Assembly (NCBI GenBank): GCA_002454425.1
Contig: DKIV01000044.1
Span: forward strand, 1-64,000
Direction of reading: 5' to 3'
Origin: Sphingobacteriaceae bacterium UBA6709
GTDB lineage: Bacteria > Bacteroidota > Bacteroidia > Sphingobacteriales > Sphingobacteriaceae
Length of the DNA: 64,000 nt
Under the pieces are notes generated by a model. That model was not told the origin of the DNA and ran no database searches. It saw nothing but the letters and a program-made list of their open reading frames with translations. This document shows, in pieces, positions 36,301 through 45,850 of this stretch (positions are counted from its first letter, which is position 1; each line of letters starts with the position of its first letter). The position numbers and the translations under genes are program-made.

Positions 36301-37812
36301 ATGATGAGATTCAGATATATTTTAATAATGATGGTAGTCCTTGCAGCTGCGATGTCGGCATGCAAGGATGCCTGGGATGATCATACCGAAATTAAGAACC
36401 CTGTGCTCGCAGGGAACTTGATGGATCTGATTGACAGCAAACCTGAGCTTTCTAAGTTCAGAGACCTGCTGATAAAAACGGGATATGATAAGGTGTTGCA
36501 ATCTTCTAAATCCTTTACGGTGTGGGCCCCTGATAACAGTGATTTCGATAATGTTCTGCAAGCCAGTGGTGCTCAGTCGGCAGACTCCCTGATGAAGAAC
36601 TTCGTCGCTTATCACGTCGCTTCACAGGCTTATTTTACAACCAGTACCGCCGATACTACTATGCGTATTATATCCCTCAAGGGAAAGCCATTGGAGTTTA
36701 CAGCCTCTACGGTTGAGAATGCTGCGATAAAGGAGAAGGATCTGTATACCGGCAACGGGGTTCTTCACGTAATAAATCATCCGCTGATCGCTGAGAAAAA
36801 CATATGGGAGATCTTTCAGGCATTGCCTGCTGGTTCGCAGCAGGACTTCATTAATAGTTGGTCTGTCAGGGAATTTGATTTGGAAAATTCAAAGCAAATA
36901 GGCGTAAACGATCAGGGACTACCTGTTTATGATAGCGTGTTTACGGTAACCAACGGTTATATCAAGAATGTAGCGCGTTTGGATAATGAGCAACGTCAAT
37001 ATACCTATTTTGTATTAGAGGATAATTTGTATGCCACGGAGTTTGAAAAGTTGAAACCCTTTTATAATGATTCAACGGCGCGGGCCACGATGCGTGGAGC
37101 GGCTTTCGGAACAGTAAAAGACCTCGCTATTGTTGGTAAGGCATACGATGCTGATCATTTACCGGCCTTCTTCTACAGCAATGATAGCGTAAAGTTCTCG
37201 GTTTCAAAGGGCGATATCGTGCAAAGCTATCCCGCAAGCAATGGAATTGTTCACGTGTTACGCGCGTTGCATTATGAGATGATTGATAAGATTAAGCCTA
37301 TTAAGGTTGAAGGCGAGAATTACAGTCAGGTGGAACCCGCTACGATTGCGCTGACTCGCCGCACCAGGAGAGCTCCTGATGGAACAATCTTAAGAGACAT
37401 CATGAATAACACCCATACAACCAATGGCGTATGGGTGAGATTTTCGGCTAACGTCTATTCCGGCAGGTACAAGGTTTACTGGCGAATGATTCGCGACTTC
37501 TCGCTGACACCAGCCGCAGGAGCAACGGATATTGTTCACTTTCCGCAGAAGGTAACATGGAATGAGCCCTGGAAGCTTAAGGAAGGTGAAGTGTTCGATC
37601 CGCTGGCCTCAACAGGATTCGGATATATTCAGGAGTCCTTTATAAAAAACGCTGACAATACATTCGCTCCCAATTATAATGAAGTTTACCTGGGTGAAAT
37701 GTCTGTAGAAAGGCAAGGATATATCAATCTATATCTTGTTGCCAATCGGGTTACTACAGCGGTGCAGAATTCATTGCTGCTTGATTACCTAAGGCTTGAG
37801 CCAATTTATTAA
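36301..37812 (+). CDS. Second fasciclin lipoprotein with beta-sandwich C-terminus
   Basis: A 503-residue lipoprotein with lipobox AMSAC (C21), followed by KDAWDD, a good surface-export signal. One FAS1 domain is clear (about 33-165, FTVWAPDNSDF and GVLHVINHPL), the second (about 165-330) is degenerate (GIVHVLRALHYE). The C-terminal domain (about 335-503) starts IKPIKVEGENYSQVEP, contains GRYKVYWRMIRDF and ends LLLDYLRLEPIY, as do CBM6/35-like beta-sandwiches. It shares plan but little close identity with its upstream neighbour. It lies 17 bp before a second SusC. Confidence 0.82.
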   Translation: MMRFRYILIMMVVLAAAMSACKDAWDDHTEIKNPVLAGNLMDLIDSKPELSKFRDLLIKTGYDKVLQSSKSFTVWAPDNSDFDNVLQASGAQSADSLMKNFVAYHVASQAYFTTSTADTTMRIISLKGKPLEFTASTVENAAIKEKDLYTGNGVLHVINHPLIAEKNIWEIFQALPAGSQQDFINSWSVREFDLENSKQIGVNDQGLPVYDSVFTVTNGYIKNVARLDNEQRQYTYFVLEDNLYATEFEKLKPFYNDSTARATMRGAAFGTVKDLAIVGKAYDADHLPAFFYSNDSVKFSVSKGDIVQSYPASNGIVHVLRALHYEMIDKIKPIKVEGENYSQVEPATIALTRRTRRAPDGTILRDIMNNTHTTNGVWVRFSANVYSGRYKVYWRMIRDFSLTPAAGATDIVHFPQKVTWNEPWKLKEGEVFDPLASTGFGYIQESFIKNADNTFAPNYNEVYLGEMSVERQGYINLYLVANRVTTAVQNSLLLDYLRLEPIY

Positions 37813-37829
37813 CCCTGGATTATAACGAC

Positions 37830-40800
37830 ATGAATTATAAAAATAGAATAAGACAATTCAGAAAGGCAACCATGCTGGGTGTTGTGTTATCCACCACTAT
37901 TTACTCGGCATCATATGCTCAGCAGAATACCCCCGTTTCTCCTCCGGCGAAAAAGGAAACAAAGCAACAGATTACAGTGCAAGGGGTAGTTTGGGATGCT
38001 GCTACTAAAAAAGTACTGGCGGGCGTGAGCGTAAGTGTCGGAAATTACTCTACCGCCTTCACTGACGATAAGGGTCGCTTCCGTTTAATAGCTCCTGACA
38101 AAAATGCCGTGGTAACTGTTGCAAACGAGGGTTACCACACGAAGTCGGTACCGGTGCTCCCAGGCAGCAAGATGGAGATCTATCTTTTTGCTGACGATTA
38201 TGTATCGCAATATAATCAGATACGGTTGCCATACGCTACCTATTCTAATGCCAGAAGTCCCTTTGCGGTAACTTCCGTTAACCTTCAAGGAGGCTGGTCG
38301 ACAAACGCTGAAACTCCCGACACTTATTTGCAAGGGCAGGTATCAGGCTTAAACGTGGTACGGCGCTCTGGTACTCCGGGTATTGGCGCGAATATGTTCC
38401 TGCGAGGCTATTCCTCACTGGCAGCAACCAATCAGCCGCTCGTTGTTGTGGATGGTGTGATTTATGATACCGGATTTTATGGAAGTTCCATTATCTCTGG
38501 TAACGTCGACAACCCGCTTACTTTCATTGATCCAAAGGATATAGACAACATTACCGTGTTGAAAGACGGTGGTACGATGTACGGCACAAAAGGAGCAAAT
38601 GGCGTAGTATTGATTTCTACGATAAGAGCCAAAGATGTAGCTACAAAAATTGATTTTGCGGCATATGGGGGTATAAACTCTCCTCCCGCTAATATTCCAC
38701 TTATGAACGCTTCGCAATATCGGGTATATCTCTCTGATATGTTGCAAAGCCGTGGCTGGTCATCCTCGATGATTGCGATGCAACCTTATATGAAGGATGA
38801 TCAGAACGAGCAATACTACGTTTACCACAATGATACAGATTGGCAATCGAAGGTTTTAAAAAGTAGTGTTAATCAGAACTATTATCTTAAGGTAACAGGA
38901 GGTGATGACATCGCTACCTACGGCTTATCAGTCGGCTATATCGATAATAAAGGAATTATCGATAATACTAACAGCCGCAAATACCACACTCGTTTTAATG
39001 GCGACTTAAAGCTGGGATCCAAGCTGAATGGAAATGTAAGCTTGTCGTTTATGGATAATGATCAGGTTTTACGCAATGGTGGGAATGCCCCTCAGACAAA
39101 TCCGATTTATCTTGCGGCGATAAAAGCGCCCTTTCTCACTACTCATGAAGTGAATGAACAAGGCGTTGTTTCTCCAAACTTCGCGGATAAGGATATCTTT
39201 GGGATAGGTAATCCTATGGTTGCAACCTATGACGTTGTAGGAAAGAACAGAAACTATCGCTTTTTGGGGATCGCTGGTTTAGATTATACTTTTAATCCAC
39301 AATGGAAACTTGCTACAACCATTGGCGTTACCTATAATAAGACGCGGGAAAATTTCTTCTATCCGGAGAAAGGTTTGGCGCATGACTCGCTCTCTACAGC
39401 AGCGATAAGAAACCAGTCGGGAACAAACGTTGCACGCCTCCTTCAGATCAATAGCGACACCAGGCTTTCCTTTAATAAAACATTTGCCAATAGAAGTAGC
39501 CTGTCTTCTAACCTCGGCATTCGCTATAGTTCCTCGGAATCAGAGAGTGACTTCGGCTATGGATTCAATTCGGCGACAGACGATTTGATATCTGTTGATC
39601 AGGGTGTTGGCGCCTTGAGACAGATTTCAGGAAGCTTGGGGTCCAGCAGATGGCTAAACACCTATTTCAATGTAGATTACAATCTGCAAAATAAATACTA
39701 CCTGTCTTTTAACGCTGCGCTTGATGGTTCTTCCAGATTTGGAAAAGATGCTAACGGAGGACTTAAAATATCAGGGAATCAATTTGCATTCATGCCTTCA
39801 CTGGCAGGAGCGTGGTTGCTATCCTCCGAGGATTTTCTTAAGGACAGTAAGTTTGTGGATCTGCTGAAAGTGCGTGCCAGTTACTCTGTGGCTGGAAATG
39901 ATGATATAGGCAATTATACAGCGCGCAGGTATTACGTGTCTCAGAATCTGTTAGGTATGCAGGGACTTATCGTTGGAAACATTGGCAACACCGGACTTAA
40001 GTGGGAAAGCGTTCATAAAGCGAATATTGGCTTTGATCTGGCTGTATTGCGCGAACGCCTGAATATTAGTTTTGATGCCTACTCGAATGTCACTAAAGAT
40101 ATGATTTCCTGGCAGGACATCGCTACAGAAGCGGGACTAAAACAGGTGTTGACAAACGGAGGGGAGATGACTGCTAAAGGATTCGAGTTGAGTGTCAATG
40201 GTCGTCTGATTAATAGCGCATTCAAATGGGACATGGGCCTCAGTATTGCCAAATACAAAAACAAGGTCACAGCATTGCCCGGAAACAGCATGATCAGCTC
40301 TTTTGGAGGGGCTACGTTTATTACGCAGGTGGGCAGTGCTCCGAATCTTTTCTATGGTTACAGAACTGCAGGCGTATTCGCGGGTGCGGAACAGGCCGCG
40401 CAGGCCAATCAGTTTACAACATTGGCATCGGGTGAAGTCAGACAATATGCAGCAGGGGATGTTTTCTTCCAGAACAATTTTGATGATGCGGAAGACGTAG
40501 CGGAAGGAAGAAAGTATATTAATGATAAAGATCGGGTGGTAATCGGCAATCCCAATCCTGACTTTACTGGTACCGTAACAAATACCTTTAAATGGCAAGG
40601 ATTTACCCTTAACGCCTTGTTCACTTTTAGTAGTGGAAATGACGTGTACAACGGACCTCGTTCAATGTATGAAAGGCAATCGGGGATTGAAAATCAAACC
40701 GTAGCTGTATTAAATAGATGGAGAAGTGAGGGCCAGCAAACTGCAACTCCAAAACTTGCCTGGGGCGACCCAATGGGCAATAGCCGGTTTTCAGATCGCT

Positions 40801-41048
40801 GGATAGAAGATGGTTCTTATTTCAGACTACGTACACTGAATCTGTCATATGACTTACAGTTTAAAAAACCGAAGTTGTTTAAGTATATGACTCTGTATGT
40901 AAGCTCAAACAACCTGTTTACTCTAACGAAGTACAAAGGCTATGACCCGGAGTTTAGTGCCGGCCCGGGCATCTATGCCCAGGGGGTAGATACAGGCCTT
41001 CAGCCTTTATACAAGTCGACTCAGCTAGGAATTAGGGTAGGTTTATAA
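37830..41048 (+). CDS. Second SusC/RagA TonB-linked importer
   Basis: A 1072-residue TonB-dependent transporter. Signal peptide ends at SYAQQ; the CarboxypepD_reg domain (about 48-120) has VWDAATKKVLAGVSV; the plug (about 135-275) contains LQGQVSGLNVVRRSGTPG and TMYGTKGANGVVLISTI; the rest is barrel, ending STQLGIRVGL. Like the SusC at 29739 it has no STN domain. It differs clearly from that SusC, so the two pairs probably take different ligands or lengths. The matching SusD starts 9 bp later. Confidence 0.93.
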   Translation: MNYKNRIRQFRKATMLGVVLSTTIYSASYAQQNTPVSPPAKKETKQQITVQGVVWDAATKKVLAGVSVSVGNYSTAFTDDKGRFRLIAPDKNAVVTVANEGYHTKSVPVLPGSKMEIYLFADDYVSQYNQIRLPYATYSNARSPFAVTSVNLQGGWSTNAETPDTYLQGQVSGLNVVRRSGTPGIGANMFLRGYSSLAATNQPLVVVDGVIYDTGFYGSSIISGNVDNPLTFIDPKDIDNITVLKDGGTMYGTKGANGVVLISTIRAKDVATKIDFAAYGGINSPPANIPLMNASQYRVYLSDMLQSRGWSSSMIAMQPYMKDDQNEQYYVYHNDTDWQSKVLKSSVNQNYYLKVTGGDDIATYGLSVGYIDNKGIIDNTNSRKYHTRFNGDLKLGSKLNGNVSLSFMDNDQVLRNGGNAPQTNPIYLAAIKAPFLTTHEVNEQGVVSPNFADKDIFGIGNPMVATYDVVGKNRNYRFLGIAGLDYTFNPQWKLATTIGVTYNKTRENFFYPEKGLAHDSLSTAAIRNQSGTNVARLLQINSDTRLSFNKTFANRSSLSSNLGIRYSSSESESDFGYGFNSATDDLISVDQGVGALRQISGSLGSSRWLNTYFNVDYNLQNKYYLSFNAALDGSSRFGKDANGGLKISGNQFAFMPSLAGAWLLSSEDFLKDSKFVDLLKVRASYSVAGNDDIGNYTARRYYVSQNLLGMQGLIVGNIGNTGLKWESVHKANIGFDLAVLRERLNISFDAYSNVTKDMISWQDIATEAGLKQVLTNGGEMTAKGFELSVNGRLINSAFKWDMGLSIAKYKNKVTALPGNSMISSFGGATFITQVGSAPNLFYGYRTAGVFAGAEQAAQANQFTTLASGEVRQYAAGDVFFQNNFDDAEDVAEGRKYINDKDRVVIGNPNPDFTGTVTNTFKWQGFTLNALFTFSSGNDVYNGPRSMYERQSGIENQTVAVLNRWRSEGQQTATPKLAWGDPMGNSRFSDRWIEDGSYFRLRTLNLSYDLQFKKPKLFKYMTLYVSSNNLFTLTKYKGYDPEFSAGPGIYAQGVDTGLQPLYKSTQLGIRVGL

Positions 41049-41057
41049 CTAGACGTA

Positions 41058-42818
41058 ATGATTTTAAATATGAGAACTATTACAACTAAGATATTTGCGT
41101 TGATGCTGATCGGTCTGATGAGCACTGGCTTGCTCTCCTGTAAAAAGCTATTGGACGTGGATCCAGAGGAGGTATTGACGGACAACAACATGTATAAAAA
41201 TGTTTATGACGCCGATGCGGCGGTTATAGGCGTTTACGGCAAGTTTATGAATCTTGCCTCCAACTATATTATTGTCAATGAACTGCGGGGAGATCTCATG
41301 GATGTTACTCCCAACAGCGACCGATACATGAAGCAGCTTAGCAATTTCACCGTAACGGCCGACAATCCCTATGTAGATCCACGACCGTACTACGAGGTGA
41401 TTCTCTACATTAATGATGCCCTTAGCAATTTTAAAAAAATGAGGGAGGAAGGCAAGTTGAAGCAGGACGAGTTCGATATGCGTTATTCTGATCTGGGAGC
41501 GCTTCGTTCCTGGATATATCTCCAGCTCGTAACGAGATATGGTGAAGTGCCTTATGTTACAGAACCCGTTAAGAATATTGACGACCTTAAAAATGCAGCC
41601 TTGTTCCCCAGGGTTAAGTTAGATCAGCTTGTGAAGGATCTGATCTCTTTTACGGAAGCCTTACCATGGAAAGATGACTATCCCTCAGGAAGCACATTAT
41701 ATACCACCGTAGATGGTTATTCTACTTCAAAGATGTTTATAAATAAGTATATGGTGCTTGGTGATCTTTATCTTTGGGATAATAATTACACGCAGGCTGC
41801 TACCAATTACAGAAAAGTGTTAGAATGGGGAACCTTATACGGAGGCAATGACAATTACACCATTTATAAAATGACGTATAGTTACAACGTCGGTACAGCC
41901 TGGATCAATATCTTTAGTTCTCCCTATGGTGAAAGATATGGCTTCAATCATGAAGCTATTTGGGCTTTGCCTTTTGACAAGAGTTTTAGTCCGACAAATC
42001 CTTTCATTCCGTTATTTGGAAATGAAGGCAAGGGAAAATATCTGATTGCTCCGTCGGATTGGGTGATGAATAATTGGTCGTCACAGACACGATCTGACGG
42101 TTCTCCTTATGACCCGCGCGGTCAATTTTCTTCATGGACGACGCAGAATACACAACCTGTAGCATACAAAATGATCGCCGGGTACAGTGCGCTCTCTCCA
42201 TTTGAGACGAATGGTAAATGGATGATATATCGTGCTGGTATTTTACATCTTAGGTTTGCGGAAGCAACTAACAGAGACAACTTCCATAAGCTGGCCTATG
42301 CATTTCTGAATAATGGTATCTTAAACTCATATGATCCTAATCCTTCGGTTGCCCGAAATGTTAAGGATGTTACTAATATGATGAATACTCTAGATTATCC
42401 GGATCCTTACAAGTTTGACGCCCGCGAGGGTGAGTTTCCTCGATTCCGCGGCGATTGGTACCGTCATACCGGTATTCGTAATCACGCGGGCGTCATGCAT
42501 TCAACCATCACCCCCGCTGATTCTGTGAAATATTTCGACATGAGCAATCCAAATCCATATTATCGTGAGGTAAAAGATCACGCGGGTCTGGCTCTTTTTA
42601 TGGAGGATAAACTCGTACAGGAAGGAGCCCTGGAAACGGCATTCGAAGGATACCGCTGGGGTGATCTTCTACGTATCGCGCTACGAAGGGAGAAAGAAGC
42701 TCCGGGTACGGGTGTAGCATTCTTACAGAAACATATAAATGACAAGTTCCAGGCTAGGGGTGAGACCGCTCCCAACATGACTAATAAAGATAACTGGTTC
42801 CTGCCGTTTAATTGGTAA
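41058..42818 (+). CDS. Second SusD/RagB-family lipoprotein
   Basis: A 586-residue lipoprotein with lipobox LLSC (C28), then KKLLDVDPEE, a standard SusD start. It has DADAAVIGVYGKFMNLA near the N-terminus, LRSWIYLQLVTRYGEVPYV in the helical core, and FEGYRWGDLLRIALRRE near the end. It is longer than the first SusD, with an insertion in the region 260-400. An alternative ATG at 41070 (residue 5) would still give a full signal. It should cap the second SusC. Confidence 0.92.
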   Translation: MILNMRTITTKIFALMLIGLMSTGLLSCKKLLDVDPEEVLTDNNMYKNVYDADAAVIGVYGKFMNLASNYIIVNELRGDLMDVTPNSDRYMKQLSNFTVTADNPYVDPRPYYEVILYINDALSNFKKMREEGKLKQDEFDMRYSDLGALRSWIYLQLVTRYGEVPYVTEPVKNIDDLKNAALFPRVKLDQLVKDLISFTEALPWKDDYPSGSTLYTTVDGYSTSKMFINKYMVLGDLYLWDNNYTQAATNYRKVLEWGTLYGGNDNYTIYKMTYSYNVGTAWINIFSSPYGERYGFNHEAIWALPFDKSFSPTNPFIPLFGNEGKGKYLIAPSDWVMNNWSSQTRSDGSPYDPRGQFSSWTTQNTQPVAYKMIAGYSALSPFETNGKWMIYRAGILHLRFAEATNRDNFHKLAYAFLNNGILNSYDPNPSVARNVKDVTNMMNTLDYPDPYKFDAREGEFPRFRGDWYRHTGIRNHAGVMHSTITPADSVKYFDMSNPNPYYREVKDHAGLALFMEDKLVQEGALETAFEGYRWGDLLRIALRREKEAPGTGVAFLQKHINDKFQARGETAPNMTNKDNWFLPFNW

Positions 42819-42823
42819 TTAGT

Positions 42824-45757
42824 ATGGGGAAAAGAAGAATCGTATTCTACATGTGTGTGTGTTGTATATTGGTTTTCAATCAATCCTTCGCACAGTTACA
42901 GAGTTCTTCTTTTCCCACCGTTTATTTTCAGAAGAAAGAGGGCGCTTTTCCATTAATCTCTAACAAGACGGAGGCCCCTCTTTTGATTTCCCCTGCGGAA
43001 GCAGCCGTTGTCACCATCTCAGCAAAAGCATTTAAAAAGGATCTACAGCTAAAAGGAGCTGGTGAAGACAATAGCTTTCGCTATCTCACAGCAGAAAAGC
43101 AGCTTCCCAAGATTGCCATTATTGCAGCGAGCCTGGGTGCATCGCCCCTTGCGGATTCGCTGTTCTCCGCTACAGGAATAGATATCGGAGTGCTTAAGCG
43201 ACAATCGGAGAGCTTCGTGATATCAATTAAAAGCGATAAGTCCGGTGCTCAGCAAAAGTTATTGATCGCCGGGAGTGATCCTCGTGGAACTGCCTATGGT
43301 TTGTTTGAGCTATCTCGGCGCATAGGCGTTTCTCCATGGCATTGGTGGGCCGACGTGAAGCCTCAGGTGTCATCTGACGTCTTTATCGGGGAGGGAACTT
43401 TTATGTCCGAAAGCCCTTCTGTAGCCTACCGCGGAATATTTATTAATGATGAAGATTGGGGCTTACGGCCCTGGGCTGCCAATACCGATACACTTGTTAA
43501 TAATATCGGACCCGCAACGTATGCTAAGGTATTTGAATTGTTATTGAGACTGAAAGCAAATCTCATCTGGCCCGCGATGCACGAAGGAACGAAGGGTTTT
43601 TTTGAGTTTCCTGAAAATGTAAAACTTGCCGAAGACTACAGTATTATTATCGGAAGCTCACATGCCGAACCCATGTTAAGGAATAATGTAGCAGAATGGA
43701 ATACCCCAAGCTTCGGAAGCTTCAACTACAAGACTAATAGGGCGCAGGTATACAACTACTGGAAGTCTCGCGTTATTGAAGCCAGGAACCTGTCTGGGAT
43801 ATATAACCTGGGCATGCGTGGTGTACACGACAGCGGCATGCAGGGAGTAAAAAGCCCCACTGAGGCCGCTACGCTCTTATCACAGGTAATCGACGATCAA
43901 AGGAATATTTTAAGGGAGCATGTAAATGCTGACATCACAAAAATTCCTCAGGCATTTCCTATTTATAAGGAGGTGCTCGACATTTACGAGACCGGATTAA
44001 AGGTTCCTGAAGATGTTACCCTTATCTGGCCTGATGATAATTATGGCTACATACAACGGCTGAGCGATAGCACTGAACGACACCGCAGCGGAGGTGCCGG
44101 CGTTTATTATCATGCCTCGTATTGGGGGCGCCCCCATGATTATCTATGGCTGTCAACTACCCATCCCTTGCTTTTACAGCAGCAGATGCTTAAAGCGTAT
44201 CAACATGAGGCCCGTAAAATATGGGTTCTGAATGTCGGTGATATCAAGCCCGGTGAATATACCATGCAATTCTTTCTGGATATGGCTTATGATATCAGAC
44301 CTTTTTATTCGGATGTATACGCTCGCCAACATCTAAAAAATTGGGTCAGCGAGAATCTTCCCGGTGGTGCGACAGATCAGCTGAGTAACACTCTTTGGAA
44401 ATACTACGATCTTGCCTTTGAACGTAAACCCGAATTCATGGGATGGAGTCAGACGGAGCCTACACGTCCAACCACCTTTACGGCCTATCAGCATTTTGCC
44501 TACGGCGATGAAGCCATGAAACGTGTCGATCAGTATATGGATCTGGAAGCGCAGGTAAAGAGCTTATGGAAGGATCCTCAATACCGAAAGTCCGATCCTT
44601 TTTTTCAGTTGGTATATTATCCTGTCGTATGCGCATCTTTGATGAACAAGAAGTTTCTATATCGCGATAAGGCATGGTTATATGCCGCGCAGGGCAGAAC
44701 CTCGGCCTTGACCTATGCTGCTATGAGCGACAGCGCTTACACTTCGATTGTAAGAGCAACAAAGTATTATAACGATACACTTGCCGGAGGTAAATGGAAG
44801 GGGATGATGTCTATGAAGCCCCGTTCGCTTCCTGTATTTGAGAAGCTGGATTTCAGGAATCTCAAACTTGCGGAGCAGCCTCAGCCCTGGGGTGTGGTAA
44901 CCGAAGGACATAGTACCGACTCTGACTCTACTCTTTACTTTGATGACGCCAGCGCTGATGATAAATTTGTAGATGTTTTTCTGAAGGGGAACGTTACGCA
45001 AACTAAGGACTTCCGCATAGCTCTTAAGGGGGCCTTCGCCATAAGCAAGGAGCGTTTCCGTCTGGGAAAGGTCAATGGCGATTCTGAAATCCGTCTTCGC
45101 GTACGTCCTGAATGGCGAAAGATTAAAAAAAACGACCATCAGGGAGTGCTTTCCATACAGGCGGGAGGATTTCGCCGGGATATTCCACTTGTGGCATCTC
45201 GTAATGCAGGCCAATACGGACACCCGGGAATAGCTGCGGAGGCGCGTAGTTACGTCTCCATTCATGCATCCAACTATTCGCGTTTGCATGGAAGTCCCGT
45301 GTCTGCCTGGATAAAAGTTTCAGGTATCGCCTACACTGCGTTTGCAATGCGAAGCACGCATCCTGCTTCACGCATCCCTGCTCCCGATGTTGAAACGCAG
45401 GCTTGTATGGAATATGATTTCCTTATTCATGAGAATGCCGATACTCCGGAGCTTTATTTTTACTGTTTACCGGGGCATCCTGCCGGGAAAAATCAAAAGC
45501 GCGGTCTGGCATTCAGCATTGACGGCGGACCAGTGCAGCAGCTTGATATGACAACACTGGGGCGTTCTGAGCAGTGGAAGCAGCATGTGCTTCGTAATGC
45601 AGTAGAGGTGAAAGCGTCCATTACTGCTCTTGCCAAGGGCAAGCACATATTAAAAATATATGCCATTGCTGACGATCTTTCCCTGGATCGTATCTTCATT
45701 AAGACCCGCGGGAAGATGGCTCCTCCTTACGCTGCCATCGCCGAAACCAGACTTTAG
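42824..45757 (+). CDS. GH115 glycoside hydrolase (alpha-glucuronidase family)
   Basis: A 977-residue exported enzyme; GH115 members remove (4-O-methyl)glucuronic acid from xylan or arabinogalactan-type glycans. The signal peptide ends at SFAQ. Family motifs are visible: YRGIFINDEDWGLRPWA (G204 to A217), AMHEGTKGFFEFPEN, LIWPDDNYGY (L400-Y409) and HASYWGRPHDYLWL (from H430). The C-terminal 300 residues hold the family's beta-sandwich and accessory modules. The ATG at 42824 lies 5 bases after the SusD stop; the TTG at 42812 would overlap it. It is the last gene of the fasciclin operon and the only enzyme in it. Confidence 0.9.
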   Translation: MGKRRIVFYMCVCCILVFNQSFAQLQSSSFPTVYFQKKEGAFPLISNKTEAPLLISPAEAAVVTISAKAFKKDLQLKGAGEDNSFRYLTAEKQLPKIAIIAASLGASPLADSLFSATGIDIGVLKRQSESFVISIKSDKSGAQQKLLIAGSDPRGTAYGLFELSRRIGVSPWHWWADVKPQVSSDVFIGEGTFMSESPSVAYRGIFINDEDWGLRPWAANTDTLVNNIGPATYAKVFELLLRLKANLIWPAMHEGTKGFFEFPENVKLAEDYSIIIGSSHAEPMLRNNVAEWNTPSFGSFNYKTNRAQVYNYWKSRVIEARNLSGIYNLGMRGVHDSGMQGVKSPTEAATLLSQVIDDQRNILREHVNADITKIPQAFPIYKEVLDIYETGLKVPEDVTLIWPDDNYGYIQRLSDSTERHRSGGAGVYYHASYWGRPHDYLWLSTTHPLLLQQQMLKAYQHEARKIWVLNVGDIKPGEYTMQFFLDMAYDIRPFYSDVYARQHLKNWVSENLPGGATDQLSNTLWKYYDLAFERKPEFMGWSQTEPTRPTTFTAYQHFAYGDEAMKRVDQYMDLEAQVKSLWKDPQYRKSDPFFQLVYYPVVCASLMNKKFLYRDKAWLYAAQGRTSALTYAAMSDSAYTSIVRATKYYNDTLAGGKWKGMMSMKPRSLPVFEKLDFRNLKLAEQPQPWGVVTEGHSTDSDSTLYFDDASADDKFVDVFLKGNVTQTKDFRIALKGAFAISKERFRLGKVNGDSEIRLRVRPEWRKIKKNDHQGVLSIQAGGFRRDIPLVASRNAGQYGHPGIAAEARSYVSIHASNYSRLHGSPVSAWIKVSGIAYTAFAMRSTHPASRIPAPDVETQACMEYDFLIHENADTPELYFYCLPGHPAGKNQKRGLAFSIDGGPVQQLDMTTLGRSEQWKQHVLRNAVEVKASITALAKGKHILKIYAIADDLSLDRIFIKTRGKMAPPYAAIAETRL

Positions 45758-45785
45758 TGTGCGGTAAATAAAAAACATGCTTTTC

Positions 45786-45806
45786 GGATTATGCTATAGG
45801 GGGTAT
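45786..45806 (+). promoter_or_regulatory. ECF-type promoter-like motif upstream of fecR
   Basis: GGATT (45786-45790) and GGGGGTAT (45799-45806) repeat the words seen before the sigma gene at 26596-26608. They lie in the 93-bp gap before fecR, 45 bases before its ATG. GGGGT also pairs with ACCCC (45815-45819) to form a short hairpin. Confidence 0.4.
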
Positions 45807-45850
45807 CCTCACACACCCCTACTAATACAGTATAGTTCCTATTAAAGAGC

